DNA of 64,000 nucleotides from Hirundichthys speculiger (GCA_018398805.1 JAGFBZ010002033.1:829501-893500), one strand, 5' to 3'. Positions 12,501 to 22,285 are shown, numbered from the stretch's first letter. Numbers and translations: made by a program. Notes: generated from the sequence alone by a model not told the origin.

Positions 12501-13910
12501 AGTGGATGCTGATTGTACTTGCAAAACTCCAACAATTAAAAAAAAAAGAAATGTAAGTGAAGCCAATAAAATAATTTCCTTTGTGCATTCATTTGTTAGT
12601 TAAATAGATTAAGAAGTTTTTAATTGAGAAAACTTTTCTGGATATTGTGTTTCTGCTGTCTAGAATTAAAATGTGTTCATCTTTCTGCCCGTTTCCCTCC
12701 TCAGATTGTAATTCCCTTCTTCAGCCTACTGATCAAAGACATTTATTTCTTAAATGAAGGATGTGCCAATCGCCTGCCCAATGGCCATGTCAACTTTGAG
12801 GTGTCTTTTCTCTTACGCCTCAATCATTTATTCATTTATCAATAAGAGCTGCCTAACTCTTAAAACATTTACTTAAGTTTGGTAATTTGAATTTGTTTCA
12901 TAGAAATTTGTGGAGTTGGCACGACAAGTTGGAGAATTTATGACATGGAAACAGGTGGAGTGTCCATTTGAGGAGGATCAGGCCATCCTACACTACCTCC
13001 ACACTGCTCCCATCTTCAGTGAGGATGGTGAGAACCCTGTTACGTTGGCTCTATGGATACAAATGACAACCAGCCCCTTTAACCAAAACTGAAGTATCTT
13101 TATTTTTATATAAATTATATAGTTGAGATACTTATGAGTCAGTTCCATGTTAATAATAATGTTACTCATTTCTATTCGCCACATGATCAAAACCTGAAAA
13201 ACATCATATCAGTATCTGTATATGCTATGCTTTTTGGTTTTTTTTTGGGGTTTTTTTTTTTGTTGCAAGCATGACTGGATACTTAAAAAAAATCAAGAGA
13301 ATAAAATAAGAGCATCATTAAATTAATTAATCCTTTTACTCTCCATTTTGGTCTGTTGTCAGGTCAAATATCTAGAAAAACAGTTCTCATTAACACTGGC
13401 TGTACTTGGAGCATAGTGCTAACTAACAAACATCATCATGCTGGACAGGAGAACTTCATTTATATAGCAAATTTCATACACAGAGGCAACTCAGTCTGCT
13501 TTACAAAGGCAAATCAATGCATCAGACAATTTAAATAATTGGAAACAAGAAATGAACAAATAAGGTCATTGGGAATTAGTTAAATACACTCCTGTGCTCC
13601 AACCTCACTGATCACCATCTGCTACTGCAAAAAGTCTGGTTTCAGAAAAAAAAGGAGAGATTTTCTCCAATTGGAAAATTTCTAACTACCTTAACACATC
13701 CTTTTTTTTCCCCACTCATGCTTCCCCAGGGCTTTATCTTGCATCCTATGAAAGTGAGAGTCCAGAGAACCAGGTAGAAAAGGACAGATGGAAAGCTCTC
13801 AGGTGAGAACCGATTAAATTAGAAACATAACTGAACCCGAACACACCTTCTTTAATCAACGTCTTACCTTTTTTCCCCCCATCAGGTCTAATGTATTGGG
13901 AAAGACATGA
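3557..13910 (+). CDS. rasgef1c: Ras-GEF domain family member 1C (13 coding exons)
   Basis: Guanine nucleotide exchange factor of the RasGEF1 family; paralogues 1A and 1B act on Rap2, so a Rap/Ras-type substrate is inferred. Coding exons: 3557-3763, 3948-4070, 4296-4433, 8497-8718, 9990-10064, 10780-10881, 11379-11481, 11584-11663, 11757-11852, 12705-12800, 12904-13027, 13730-13802, 13886-13910. All joins keep frame with GT-AG introns, giving 487 aa against about 466 in human. The start is the MPQT methionine typical of the family, 6 nt after an acceptor. Residues about 40-155 are the RasGEF N-terminal domain (ILQLLTEWTETFP); about 215-470 form the CDC25 catalytic domain (DPYTLAQQLTHVEL, FNRLCYLVATEICM, GGAAHRS-type loop, NEGCANRLPNGHVNFE). 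QQQLDQ, RKFGPK and RIAPCDE favour 1C over 1A and 1B. The second coding exon has a weak donor (gtcagc). Confidence 0.92.
4600..4880 (+). repeat. Teleost interspersed repeat tail (GAATTG-rich 3' end)
   Basis: The stretch is rich in GAATTG/GAATTGGA units and ends with a degenerate form of the common fish retroposon tail (AAATGCCTTGATATGAC, then TGGTGCTAAAT, then GAATTGAATTGA). The intact consensus reads as a short-interspersed or LINE 3' end of the kind 'aagtgccttgagatgac...ggcgctatataaataaa'. A copy in the opposite orientation is at about 35975-36115. The family name cannot be fixed from sequence alone. Confidence 0.6.
7224..8190 (+). mobile_element. Tx1-like LINE fragment spanning the ORF1/ORF2 junction
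   Basis: An open stretch at about 7340-7634 encodes an ORF1-type segment beginning MEKVLLAVGGQVGHNKLL with later FIPNELLENELHRFGKMAG, a pattern of the ORF1 (gag-like, zinc-knuckle) protein of fish Tx1/L1-type LINEs. After a deletion removing the CCHC region, readable pieces at about 7790-8000 give an ORF1 C-terminus (INEFLDETYKK, FTSSTDVLKRLV). Then comes the start of ORF2, with the endonuclease signature GIDVLFLQET near 8088-8115. The frame is broken in several places and A-runs interrupt it. The reverse transcriptase part is absent. It sits in sense orientation inside rasgef1c intron 3 and is a dead, 5'-truncated and internally deleted copy. Confidence 0.78.
8719..9989 (+). other. rasgef1c intron 4
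   Basis: A 1.27 kb intron between gtgagg (8719) and ttcccag (ending 9989). It contains a purine-rich start, a T-run near 9019-9027 and a short GT-rich tract near 9757-9783. No exon, RNA gene or mobile element could be supported. Confidence 0.7.
10065..11378 (+). other. rasgef1c introns 5 and 6 with exon 6 between them
   Basis: Intron 5 (10065-10779) and intron 6 (10882-11378) flank the 102-nt exon at 10780-10881. Both are AT-rich with several A-runs (10338-10348, 10426-10445). Apart from a CTCF-like motif at 11222-11241 I see nothing in them. Confidence 0.65.
11222..11241 (-). promoter_or_regulatory. Candidate CTCF-binding motif
   Basis: On the minus strand the sequence reads CCATAAGAGGGCAGTGGC, close to the vertebrate CTCF core (CCA-N2-AGAGGGCAG-type). 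It lies in rasgef1c intron 6. Assignment is by eye to a known consensus; occupancy is unknown. Confidence 0.35.
11853..12704 (+). other. rasgef1c intron 9
   Basis: An 852-nt intron between exon 9 (ending 11852, gtaggc donor) and exon 10 (starting 12705 after a pyrimidine-rich cctcctcag acceptor). No feature was recognised in it besides A-runs near 12111-12121 and 12538-12547. Confidence 0.65.
13440..13590. repeat. Fish retroposon-like fragment in rasgef1c intron 11
   Basis: The stretch contains TTCATTTATATAGCA followed by ACACAGAGGCAACTCA and CTTTACAAAGGCAAAT. This matches the general form of a common fish repeat end ('ttatatagcgc...acacagaggcaactcaaagcgctttacaaagg'). The family is uncertain; the rest of intron 11 (13028-13729) is AT-rich with T-runs near 13230-13262. 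Confidence 0.5.
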
Positions 13911-15701
13911 GGCACGAGGTATCTAACCTTTCCTCCAGCAAGGGAGCTTGTGTTTTCTTTGCACTAAACTGAACTGTGAAGGAACCTGAAGCTGGTTCTT
14001 AGGACTTTTTATATGAAGAAACAACCTGTGGGGGGGGGGGCAACAAAAACAAAAAAAAAAATGAAGAGGATTCATCAAGAAGGGGGGGGGTTAAAGAATT
14101 TGAAAAGTGAAGTAAAAATGCTAAGCTAAAGAAACTGAAAGAAAATGCTTTTTCAGGATATCAGCGTAGAGTAATGTTGGAGAGGGATGTCGTTTCTCCA
14201 ACTTCTCCCCTTCATGTGTGTTTACTCTGATGTTTACTACTTTAGAGGGTACAGTTACAGGGAAAACCACTTTATAAAAAAGTCCTACTAATGCTGTTTG
14301 TATTTTGTCATTTGTCCTTTTCTCTTTACCTTCCCTTTTTCATTTAAAACTTTTAAGTTTTAAACTTTTTCTTTCATATGTAAAGTACTGTAACAAAACA
14401 TAAAATGATGTGCAGGGCGCTGGCTAGCCCTTATCAATCATTGCATTTTATATGTCTCGTGAAGGAACGGCAAGTGTTTGTATCTGGAAAAACAAAAAGA
14501 CAACATGTGTGTGTTCATGATTTAATGTCTGTTTACACTGTAACTGTCTTTTGTTGCACAGTCATGATTGGAGAACCTGTTTGTTTCATCTCTTGTATGT
14601 TTATTTATTTTTTATTTTGGGTGGGGAATATGAACCGGTTAAGTGTTTACTCCTTTTTTATTGTATTGTGCCATTTATGCAAGAAGACAACAGTAATAGT
14701 GTGACGGACACAACAGCAGTTAGGCCCGATGTAGATTGTGTACAGGTGATATTTTCCCTCATCTTTCTGCTCTTCAGGAAGTTCTCTGACTGACATTCAG
14801 TTGTCTAATATATTTATGGAGATTTCTGTGCTGACAGATGTAACGTTTTTATTGTAACTTTCCTTTACTGAATATGAAGTCCGACGGCATGCTAAGACAG
14901 GTGTTTTTAAACGGGCATTGGTGTGTCCACGTTGTAATGACTACTACTGCAACACACACTTTGTAGTAATGATGAACTGTTGCATTTTGTGGAGAGTCCC
15001 CCCCTCCTCCCTTAGGGGTGGGTGACGTGTGTCTTGTCATAAAATGAAGAGGGAAGATTGTGCCATATGCGTCACTGGTTGTCATGACAGTTCAGGTTTC
15101 TTTGACTTAAAATGTGTTTGTTCTGTAGAATTGTCGATGAGTTTTGCTAATGGGAGTTTTGCTGTGATTCTGAAGACTGGGTGGGAAAAGAGTGGGAACT
15201 ATGTAATTATAAGCCTCTTTAAAACATTCAGTTTGCTGTTATTGACTGATGTCAGTGTTTTCTCTTAGGAAGCACCTTTCCCTCTTGATAAGTTATTTTA
15301 AATTCTCCTTCCTCATTTGTCAACAGTAAAGTTGTTTTTACAGTAACCTATTCCCTGGATAAGTTAAGACTGCAGAGAGCCAGAGGTGTGATGTCAGATC
15401 TGCCATTCACAGTGAAGATGCGTTTTCATAAAGACAAATTGCCTGTACTGATGAACATGTGTTCTCAATGACAATCGCCTCCATACTATCAGTTCTGCTC
15501 TTTTTAACTGTGTCGCAAGGCTGCCAAGTCCATCTTTGGAAATTTGCTTGATATACTTAGCCGTGTACAGTTAAAGGATGGAAATGCATTGGTTTTCTCT
15601 TCTGCACCTATAAGAGAGAGAGAAAAAAAAAAGGCAGACACACATTTGGTTTTGGTATCTCTGCAAGATTTGTGACATGTTCCTAAAATGTTTTAAATAA
15701 A
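13911..15701 (+). other. rasgef1c: rasgef1c 3' UTR (inferred)
   Basis: From the stop codon at 13908-13910 to the poly(A) signal at 15696-15701 no further exon is evident, so a 3' UTR of about 1.8 kb in the terminal exon is inferred. It contains a G-run at 14030-14040, a second at about 14083-14090, and T-rich stretches. Open frames in this region (for example 14405-14704) lack any recognisable protein features. A second AATAAA at about 16067-16072 could serve a longer transcript form. Confidence 0.6.
15696..15701 (+). terminator. Poly(A) signal of rasgef1c
   Basis: A canonical AATAAA followed within about 30 nt by a T/GT-rich stretch (ctttgtctgttgttatttctg), the usual downstream element. It is the first good signal after the rasgef1c stop codon. 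Confidence 0.6.
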
Positions 15702-16988
15702 AGGAAACCATGCCTACTCTTTGTCTGTTGTTATTTCTGTTTATGACAGCTCTTGGTTGGATTCTGCTGCCTTTCAAGCTTTTTTATTTACATGTGACTG
15801 TTTTGAGGCATTTTATCTGGTCAGAGACAATCTGAGAAATTCTCGAGTAGATGGCTGTATTAAAGTGTTTCATCTGTAAAGAATGCATCTTTGTTAGTCA
15901 GGCAGGATAAAATTTAATTCACAACCATTCAGTTAAAGGTTCATGACAAAGGGCATCAACTCCAAATATTATGCACCATTTGTGCTATTTATTTTGTAAA
16001 AAGATAAAGTGCAACAGTGAACTGTAAATACTGCAGTTCTATGTTCTATATTTCATTTGCTCAAAAGAAATAAAGGTAAATTAAATTCTAGGAAATTAAT
16101 AGAAAATAAATTGAAATAACTATTCAATTAACCAACCAAAACATTAAACTTTTTTTCTTAACTCTGGTGTTGTTTCATGTGTGTTCAAATAGCTGCATGT
16201 TTATTAGAAATCAACAGTTTTGTCAGAGCTATTTTGTCTTCAGCTATTTTTTTGCATAAATTTACCAACTGTCGGAGAGCTTCAACGACAAATCGTGCTC
16301 TCCAGTGAAACATGCACACTCGTATTTTCCAGTTCCACTCATGGTCAGTGCTGATGCTGCTACATCAGCTGTGGTGGTTGCCCCCGGTAACTGTGTAAAC
16401 TGAAACAATGTGAAGTATTATTTACTTGAGAAAACCTAGGAAAGTTTTTGCACTTAGAAATTGAAGTAATTGAAATCGCAACATTTTCATAGTTAACTCA
16501 CGATTAATCGCACATTAATCAAATTTTTTAAATATTCTGTTTATCCATCCATCCATCCATCATCTATACCCATTTTGTCCACGGGTCACGGGGATCTGTT
16601 TGAAAACCGGAAGTCCACCAATGCTGCCGTAGTTTTTGGGGGGCTTAATTCATCATGCTTGTTTGTATATTTTGTCGGGGCTGGCTGCTTGACGGCAGTA
16701 ATTTGCTGACGGTCCCTAAACTGCACGGCAGCAGCGAATTACTCAGAAGGACATTCAGCGCTGTTCCTTAGAGTTTTTGCCACACTAAATTGATGGCTTG
16801 ATGATTGATGACACTTGTGATATATCTTGCATACTTACAAAATGATACCAACCTAGATAAAATCGGTGCCGTTTTCATGACGCTAATAAAGTTTAAAGGG
16901 AAAAAAAAACAAGCGAATGTTGGATGTGAAACTAACTTTTGAGGGCATCTTCCCTAGTATTTATGACTTTACTCTCCACCCTTCTTCC
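15702..16988. other. Intergenic DNA after rasgef1c
   Basis: The stretch holds the second candidate poly(A) signal (16067-16072), an AT-rich block and, at 16541-16600, a short CCAT-repeat fragment followed by CACGGGTCACGGGGATCTG. That last piece is the form of the common fish repeat end 'ccatccatc...gggtcacgggg'. A similar piece occurs at about 19657-19706. No gene was seen. Confidence 0.6.
16541..16600. repeat. CCATCCAT/GGGTCACGGGG fish repeat fragment
   Basis: Four CCAT units precede CATCTATACCC and GGGTCACGGGG, the hallmark of a widely dispersed teleost retroposon end. Only about 60 bp are preserved. A related fragment sits at 19657-19706, beyond the tmem126a-like gene. Confidence 0.55.
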
Positions 16989-18148
16989 ACTGCGGTCAAA
17001 ACAGCCGTAATCCGCACTTGCGTGGTCAAATCAGGCGCTCCTGATATTCATGTGCGCTCGTATTCGAATGTTTACGGAACGTCAATGAAAGCGACTCATA
17101 TACAATTTCCGGTTTCCAAAATAAAAGTACAAGACAAGTAACCACTCATTTAAAAATAAAAAACAATCTTAACAATTGTACTAGACTAATATCTATGCCA
17201 CAGTAGGATTTTTTTTTTATGTCTGTAGCACTCATTTTATTTGTGGGTATTTAGGACATTTTATTGTTTGACAAGTAATCGCATGTCACTAATCCTGTTC
17301 TATTTTATTTTATTTTTTTTTGTTAAACGATGAAAATAAATACTTGAAATGTCAAGTTATGGAGAAATTAAATCGTGAGCTTAAATATTTTCTTAGAAAA
17401 AAGACAAATGTCAGAAGTTTGAAGTACAAAAAGACTGATAATTTCTGACAAATAATAATAAATTACTATTGAAGATACACTGTGTGTATGCAAGAAATAT
17501 CAAATATGTACAGACCAAATGGATTGACGAGAGGTTTAGTAGAATACAGGGGAACATATTGATTTAAAAGTTCAAATGTTGTCAAAATGCCATTTTTATT
17601 TCTCCATAATCCCTGGCAATAACTGCTTCACATCACTTCAGGACTGCTGACTACCATCCCACTCAGTATCAGACACTTTTACTGTAGAAAAGTGGAAAAA
17701 ATCTGTAATTGAATGTCCAAACATTGTATTTCAATAATCAGGTCTAATACCTATTTTTGATGGACACGCTGTTTTTGAAGGACTCAAGATTTTTATTTTG
17801 CCGAAATAGGCGTTTGACCTGATTATTGAAACACAATGTTTGGACATTTAATGATGACATGAGATTACTTTTCAAACAATAAAATGAGTGCTACAGACAT
17901 AAAAAAAAAAAAAAAATCCCACTGTGGCATAGATATTAGTCTAGTATAATTGGTAAAGTTGTTTTTTTTTTGGGTTTTTTTTTTTAAATGACTGGTTACT
18001 TGTCTTGTACTTTTATTTTGGAAACCGGAAATTGTATGAGTCGTTTTTAATTGACGTTCCGTAAACATTCGAATACGAGCGCACATGAAAACCAGGAGCG
18101 GCTGATTTCACTACGCAAGTGCGGATGAAGGCTGGCTTGACCGCAGTC
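16989..18148. repeat. Foldback element with about 300-bp inverted arms
   Basis: The left arm (about 16989-17290) and right arm (about 17852-18148) are inverted copies of each other, clearly alignable over nearly their full length apart from small insertions and changes in poly(T) length. Shared landmarks are ACTGCGGTCAA at the outer edge, TATTCGAATGTTTACGGAACG, TTCCGGTTTCCAAAATAAAA, CTAGACTAATATCTATGCCA and ATGTCTGTAGCACTCATTTT. The spacer (17291-17851) holds a second, nested hairpin at 17712-17848. No transposase reading frame is visible, so this is best read as a non-autonomous foldback or MITE-like DNA element, or a local inverted duplication. Target-site duplications could not be identified. 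Confidence 0.8.
17712..17848. repeat. Nested hairpin inside the foldback spacer
   Basis: Bases 17712-17743 and 17817-17848 are reverse complements over 32 positions with a single mismatch, separated by a 73-nt loop. The pairing extends loosely a few bases inward (CCTATTT on one side, AAATAGG on the other). It lies close to the right arm of the larger foldback. Confidence 0.85.
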
Positions 18149-18331
18149 TACTTTCCGACGATACGTTTCTCTGGACAATCGAGCATCTAAACACCATAGG
18201 ACTCGGTTCAAGCACATTTTTCCAAAACCCGCCCTGTTGTACATCTGATTGGATAATAGTTTGTTTGACAGAGAGTTGCGTTCCTCTCATATCATTGACA
18301 GATGAACACGCACTCAAAATTGATAACAAAA

Positions 18332-18485
18332 TGCATTTTGTTCTTCTTCTTCGTCTTTCTTCTTCTTTGTCGTCTTGACAGGCTGGACGTAGCTTTGGCG
18401 CCCTCCGACGTAACTACACTCAAGGGGTGTCCCATGTCTAGTCACAAGATTGCTCTTACACTTACTTTCGAGGGTCAAGGGAGGA
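18332..18485. repeat. Pyrimidine tract and MITE-like terminal fragment
   Basis: A TTC-rich tract (about 18337-18378) is followed at 18422 by CAAGGGGTGTCCCATG and, at about 18458-18482, by CACTTACTTTCGAGGGTCAAGGG. The form resembles an end of the fish elements that begin GGGGTGTCCCA and carry a 'ctttcgagggtcaaggg' motif. No opposite end was found, so the family is unconfirmed. Confidence 0.3.
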
Positions 18486-18688
18486 ATTTAAATTGGTCCT
18501 AAGATTCTCAGATGCCACAAAAGCAGTTTACTATCTGTAATACTTGACAAAAGAAGAGCAGGTAGTCATTGACCTTCATTCGGCTCATTTTGCCTCTTTC
18601 TATGAAATTCTGAAGGTCTGATGGGTTAAATTTTGACCAGGATTTGTCATATCTATTACTGCTACTACTTAAATTTAAAAACAAATAC

Positions 18689-18703
18689 TTTTTTTTTTTT
18701 TTT
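18689..18703 (-). other. A-tract on the minus strand, candidate retrogene poly(A) tail
   Basis: Fifteen T on the + strand equal a 15-A run on the minus strand, 147 nt beyond the tmem126a-like stop codon. A minus-strand AATAAA lies at 18753-18758, about 50 nt before it. The arrangement (stop codon, poly(A) signal, A-tract) is what a reverse-transcribed mRNA leaves behind, although A-tracts are common in this DNA. Confidence 0.5.
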
Positions 18704-18752
18704 AGCCCTTGAATGCAGTCATTTGTATGTACCGGCGTCAGATGATTATACT

Positions 18753-18758
18753 TTTATT
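18753..18758 (-). terminator. Poly(A) signal of the tmem126a-like gene
   Basis: TTTATT on the + strand is AATAAA on the minus strand, 92-97 nt after the stop codon. It is the only canonical signal I see in the short 3' flank. Confidence 0.5.
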
Positions 18759-18849
18759 TCCATGAAAACAACTTCAGATATATTTACAGATTACGAATCC
18801 GATTTATATCAATTATAAAGAAAGAGTGTTCATTTTCAGTTCAGTACGT

Positions 18850-19467
18850 TTAGTCTTTCAGGTTTTCTTCGTCATGGCCAAACGTTATCCGGGCCACTTT
18901 CATGTAGGTTTCAAAGTGCCTGGAGCCCAGGTATGTCCCGAACAGAGCCTGGAGCAAAATGACCGCCCTCATTTTGTTAAAGACCGGTCTGGAGATGTCC
19001 ACGCAGAGCCGCAGCATGTTGCCCTTCTCCGGCAGGGGAGTTGTCATGTACCTGGACGCGAGGCCGATATTCAGGGGTAAGGCCAGGAGGATGGGGTACA
19101 GCCCGCCGCCCACCACACCGACGAGAGCGCCCCGGAGCACCGAGCAGGTGGGACAGTTGAGGTCCCCGGACAGCAGCGGCTTGGACACCGCCCCGTTGTA
19201 GAGCGCGCAGGTCGTCAGGAAGGGCAGCACGGCCATGGGCAGGCTGGAGGCGATGCGCGCCTGTGTCACGTTCAGAGCCCTGCGGTACAGACTGTTGGAT
19301 ATCAGCCCCGCGAGCCCCGCGTTTCCTCCCAGATACAGGGGTCCATATATGAAGAGTTTCTTGTCAATGTCAGGGAGGTTCTCGAAGTTATTCATTAACA
19401 TTTCAGCAATGCCTGCCTTTGTGAGGGCATTTCTAGAGCCGCTCTTCTGCTCGGTGGTCTCCGACAT
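18850..19467 (-). CDS. tmem126a: Transmembrane protein 126A-like, intronless
   Basis: A single uninterrupted 205-aa frame close to human TMEM126A (195 aa). TMEM126A is a mitochondrial inner-membrane protein needed for complex I (ND4 module) assembly; its loss causes recessive optic atrophy in people. Family-like blocks are GLISNSLYRRALNVTQARIA (53-72), LPMAVLPFLTT (76-86), SGDLNCPTCSVLRGALVG (100-117), GGGLYPILLALPLN (120-133) and ILLQALFGTYLGS (170-182). Four hydrophobic segments lie at about 42-60, 74-92, 112-134 and 164-181. The start is the MSETTEQ methionine at 19467; the frame upstream continues only through non-ATG codons. Mammalian TMEM126A is split by introns, but here none interrupts the frame. 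The coding part is much more GC-rich than its flanks. It is convergent with rasgef1c and head-to-head with clk4. Confidence 0.88.
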   Translation of the reverse strand: MSETTEQKSGSRNALTKAGIAEMLMNNFENLPDIDKKLFIYGPLYLGGNAGLAGLISNSLYRRALNVTQARIASSLPMAVLPFLTTCALYNGAVSKPLLSGDLNCPTCSVLRGALVGVVGGGLYPILLALPLNIGLASRYMTTPLPEKGNMLRLCVDISRPVFNKMRAVILLQALFGTYLGSRHFETYMKVARITFGHDEENLKD

Positions 19468-20986
19468 CTTCAGAAACAATATTTATGCCAAAAAAAACCC
19501 GTAGATGTCTTTGAGTATAACACTGTGGTAATAAGGCTCGGGGCGCAGACATGTTTTACCCACAATTCAAAGTGTTGGTGCATTGGGTTTCATTCCCTGA
19601 ATTCAGCCTGTCAGGCACAGCTCCTCGTGTTCGAACTTTGTCTGCTTCAGTAAAATGCATCCATCCATTATCTATGCCCGCTTAAGCCTATGCAAGGGTC
19701 ACGGGCAGTAAAATACAGTACAATAATAAATTGTATAAATTAGAAAATGTGGCCTTTGATGCCTATGGCATTACCATGTGAGCAGTTCTTCTCATACCCA
19801 TTTTAATCGTTTTCTAGAAGTCACAATGTCCAGCTGTCAATTTCTGTATAAAATTAAGCAGAGAGGACCGTTCCTAGGAGTTTTTTTTTCTTTCTTTTTT
19901 TTTTTTTTTTAATGGGGGCCCCTAAACAAGATTCAGGGTCCGAATCCTTGTTTTGTAAAACCACAATACAATGGATGCCTAAATCATCTTAAAGTTGTTA
20001 GTTTCATCTTAAAATTATTCTTTAACAGTCCTAGAATAACGCATTCCTTGATTTGTTTAAGTTCATAATTCAATCTGATTGATTTCTTTTTCCCTAAATA
20101 TGCAAGACAGACGGCAAGTTTGTGAGTCTATAGTCTGAATTTGTGAGGATTTATTTAAATGCATTTATTTACATATGCTGGCTTCGCTAAACACATGGGA
20201 AGGATTAGCTGGCTACAAAAGAAGACAAGACAATTTTAATTCTCCCCAAAGGACTGTATGTTATTGTATACTGGGGCTGACCTTGTAGCTTGAGGGACCC
20301 CTAGTGACTGCATTCTCTCCATTGCATCTGCAGAGACTTCATATTGCAAGAAAAGGCCCTGGGAGAGAGAATTACCCTATGCTCAACTAAAATGCATGTA
20401 TACAGCAAGGAGAGAAGCAATACTGACCACTCAGTTTAACATACACTACCTTGTGCAGCTATCCTCATAAGGATACTATATTGACTAACTTCCAATCACT
20501 GAGGACAGACAAACCCAAACCTCAGCTCCCCAGATACAAAGAACAAGTTCTTCATAATAGCAATGTAGGTTAATTCCCCAGTTATGACAAGGAAGAAATT
20601 CAATCTAATTTCACATATCAAAATATGTACTTCGCTCACACCCTCTGCCTAAGCGAGTGCTCTGATTGATTGTGGTGCTCATACATGTCGGTGATGCGTT
20701 GCGCAACAATCATGATGGGCTCTGGGCTCATTAACCTTGCCCGCTGTAACATTTTGTATGTAGTTGGATAGCCCACCTTAGTGCTATATTAGCAGACTTT
20801 TGCTGACTGTCTGAAAAGGAGTAGAAAACATTACATCTGAACTGCAAAAGAGGCACATCAATAATCCAACAAGGATCCCTTGGGGAGTTTTCTCTGAAAG
20901 TTCCCAAAATTAGGTTACTTAGGCTTTAATGTTTAGGGAACCCTCTGTATGCTACTTGTGAATTTTCCATTGGAGACATATTACTA

Positions 20987-21018
20987 ATGAGCAGGGGAGT
21001 TAAACCTCCCCTGCTCAT
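20987..21018. repeat. 13-bp perfect inverted repeat, 6-nt loop
   Basis: ATGAGCAGGGGAG (20987-20999) and its exact reverse complement (21006-21018) flank the loop TTAAAC. No surrounding gene or element explains it. Confidence 0.85.
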
Positions 21019-21559
21019 GGAATGAAGTACTGTGTGTCTTGTATGTGTGGCATTACTTTCTGAGTCAGACACATGAAAACTAAGAAATACAATTAAAACA
21101 AAAAAGTAAAATTCATTTACTCAAATAATTTATGAGCTTGTACTGTACTTAACAGAAATAAACACAGTTTTTTCCACGTTAGAGTCATGGCTCTTTTATG
21201 TTGCTTTGGACTTCATCAGGAAAAAGCAGACTGGAAATGAGTCAGTTTGCTACCCAACACTTGGTAGCAGCCATGGTTATCTGTCACCATGAAAACTGTA
21301 ATGCTCTTCTAGCAGCTCTCTCCTTCATGCATTGTGAAAATGGTTCAGAAAGTGCACATGCCACTCCATTACTCATTGAACATCATTCGCTATCCACCTC
21401 TGACTGAATCATATTCAGATCACTAACGCTTGCCTCCAAAGTGACAACTAGGTCTGCACTCAGGTGCACTGCCAACCTTTTGTATAAAAAAATCTCAATC
21501 CAGACATTTGTGAAATCCATTTGTGGTCTGATGATAGGGGAGGGGGGCACCAGCTGCTG

Positions 21560-21840
21560 TCAGAGAAAAGATGTCTTTCTCTACCTATAATCTTCTGAAG
21601 ACGCATCTCTTTAGACAAGACCTCCTTTCCTAACACTTGTAACACACACTTGGTACTCACTGCAGTTCTGCACCTGTTGTTATTATTTTTAATATTATTA
21701 TTCTGTCATTGAAACAGATTCAAACTGATTTAGCATTCAAGGCACAGGCCAGAGTTTCCTATTTTACCGTAGTTTGAATTACTTCCTGCTGTGGATAAAG
21801 GTGTCTGAAAGATTACTAAATATAAATTAAATGTATCTGA
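21560..21840 (+). mobile_element. LINE/SINE 3' tail fragment
   Basis: The stretch contains GACGCATCTCTTTAGACAAGA, a middle part typical of fish LINE tails, and near the end GGATAAAGGTGTCTGAAAG, followed by ACTAAATATAAATTAAATG. This is a degraded form of the common 'tggataaaagcgtctgctaaatg' tail. It is 5'-truncated, with no coding part left. Confidence 0.6.
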
Positions 21841-22069
21841 GTTTTTAGCGAGGCTGTAGGTTCTGAATGATAGTCAAGAATTCTAATTGTTTGATCTTTT
21901 TTTTCACTTTTTTTTCTTGTTCCTTTCAAATATTGTTGATTAGCTTTTCAAATAATTTCACACTTGCTTTACAAAAACAATATTTTAATTGTTTAATTAA
22001 AAACGAATTGGCGTAGCCACTTGGTATATGCTTCCTGTTTACTAGTTAGACCAAAGCGCCTCCTCACTG

Positions 22070-22285
22070 ACTTGTCAGGACAACAAATCCCAGAAGCCCC
22101 TGTGGTGGGTGTTATTTGTGTACGTTGGGGTTGCGTCACGAAGATTGCCAAAGAAAGTTCCACACTATTCTACGGTCGCCATCTTCGAGGACACCGAGTC
22201 CGAGAGAGATTTTTCAGATTATTTGTTCATAATCTTCAATCAACCAAAATATCTTAATTTTTAAACTTCTCAGCTGTTAATGAAG
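22070..22285 (+). promoter_or_regulatory. clk4: clk4 core promoter and probable 5' UTR exon
   Basis: Three promoter-type motifs stand in a row. First is a ZNF143-like ACAACAAATCCCAGAAGC (about 22080-22097). Second is a CREB/ATF half-site GCGTCAC (22133-22139). Third is a YY1-like GCCATCTT (22178-22185), a motif that in vertebrates often sits just downstream of the start site. No TATA box is seen. The transcribed part ends at a good donor (GAAG|gtaatg) at 22285. The last bases of this exon are ATGAAG, in frame with the ATG opening the next exon, so translation could begin two codons earlier. Exon extent and start site are inferred. Confidence 0.55.

Larger units (their letters stand above)
19468..22069. 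other. Intergenic DNA between the tmem126a-like gene and clk4
   Basis: The first 100-150 bases should hold the tmem126a-like 5' UTR and promoter, but no clear motif was recognised. The rest is AT-rich and holds a CCATCCAT/GGGTCACGGG repeat fragment (19657-19706), a T-rich tract (19880-19911), a short perfect hairpin (20987-21018) and a LINE-type 3' tail (about 21560-21840). No gene was seen. Confidence 0.6.

Noticed and set aside
19468..19479. Four extra N-terminal residues for the tmem126a-like protein
   Set aside because: The codon at the frame's upstream edge is TTG, not ATG; the first ATG is at 19467.
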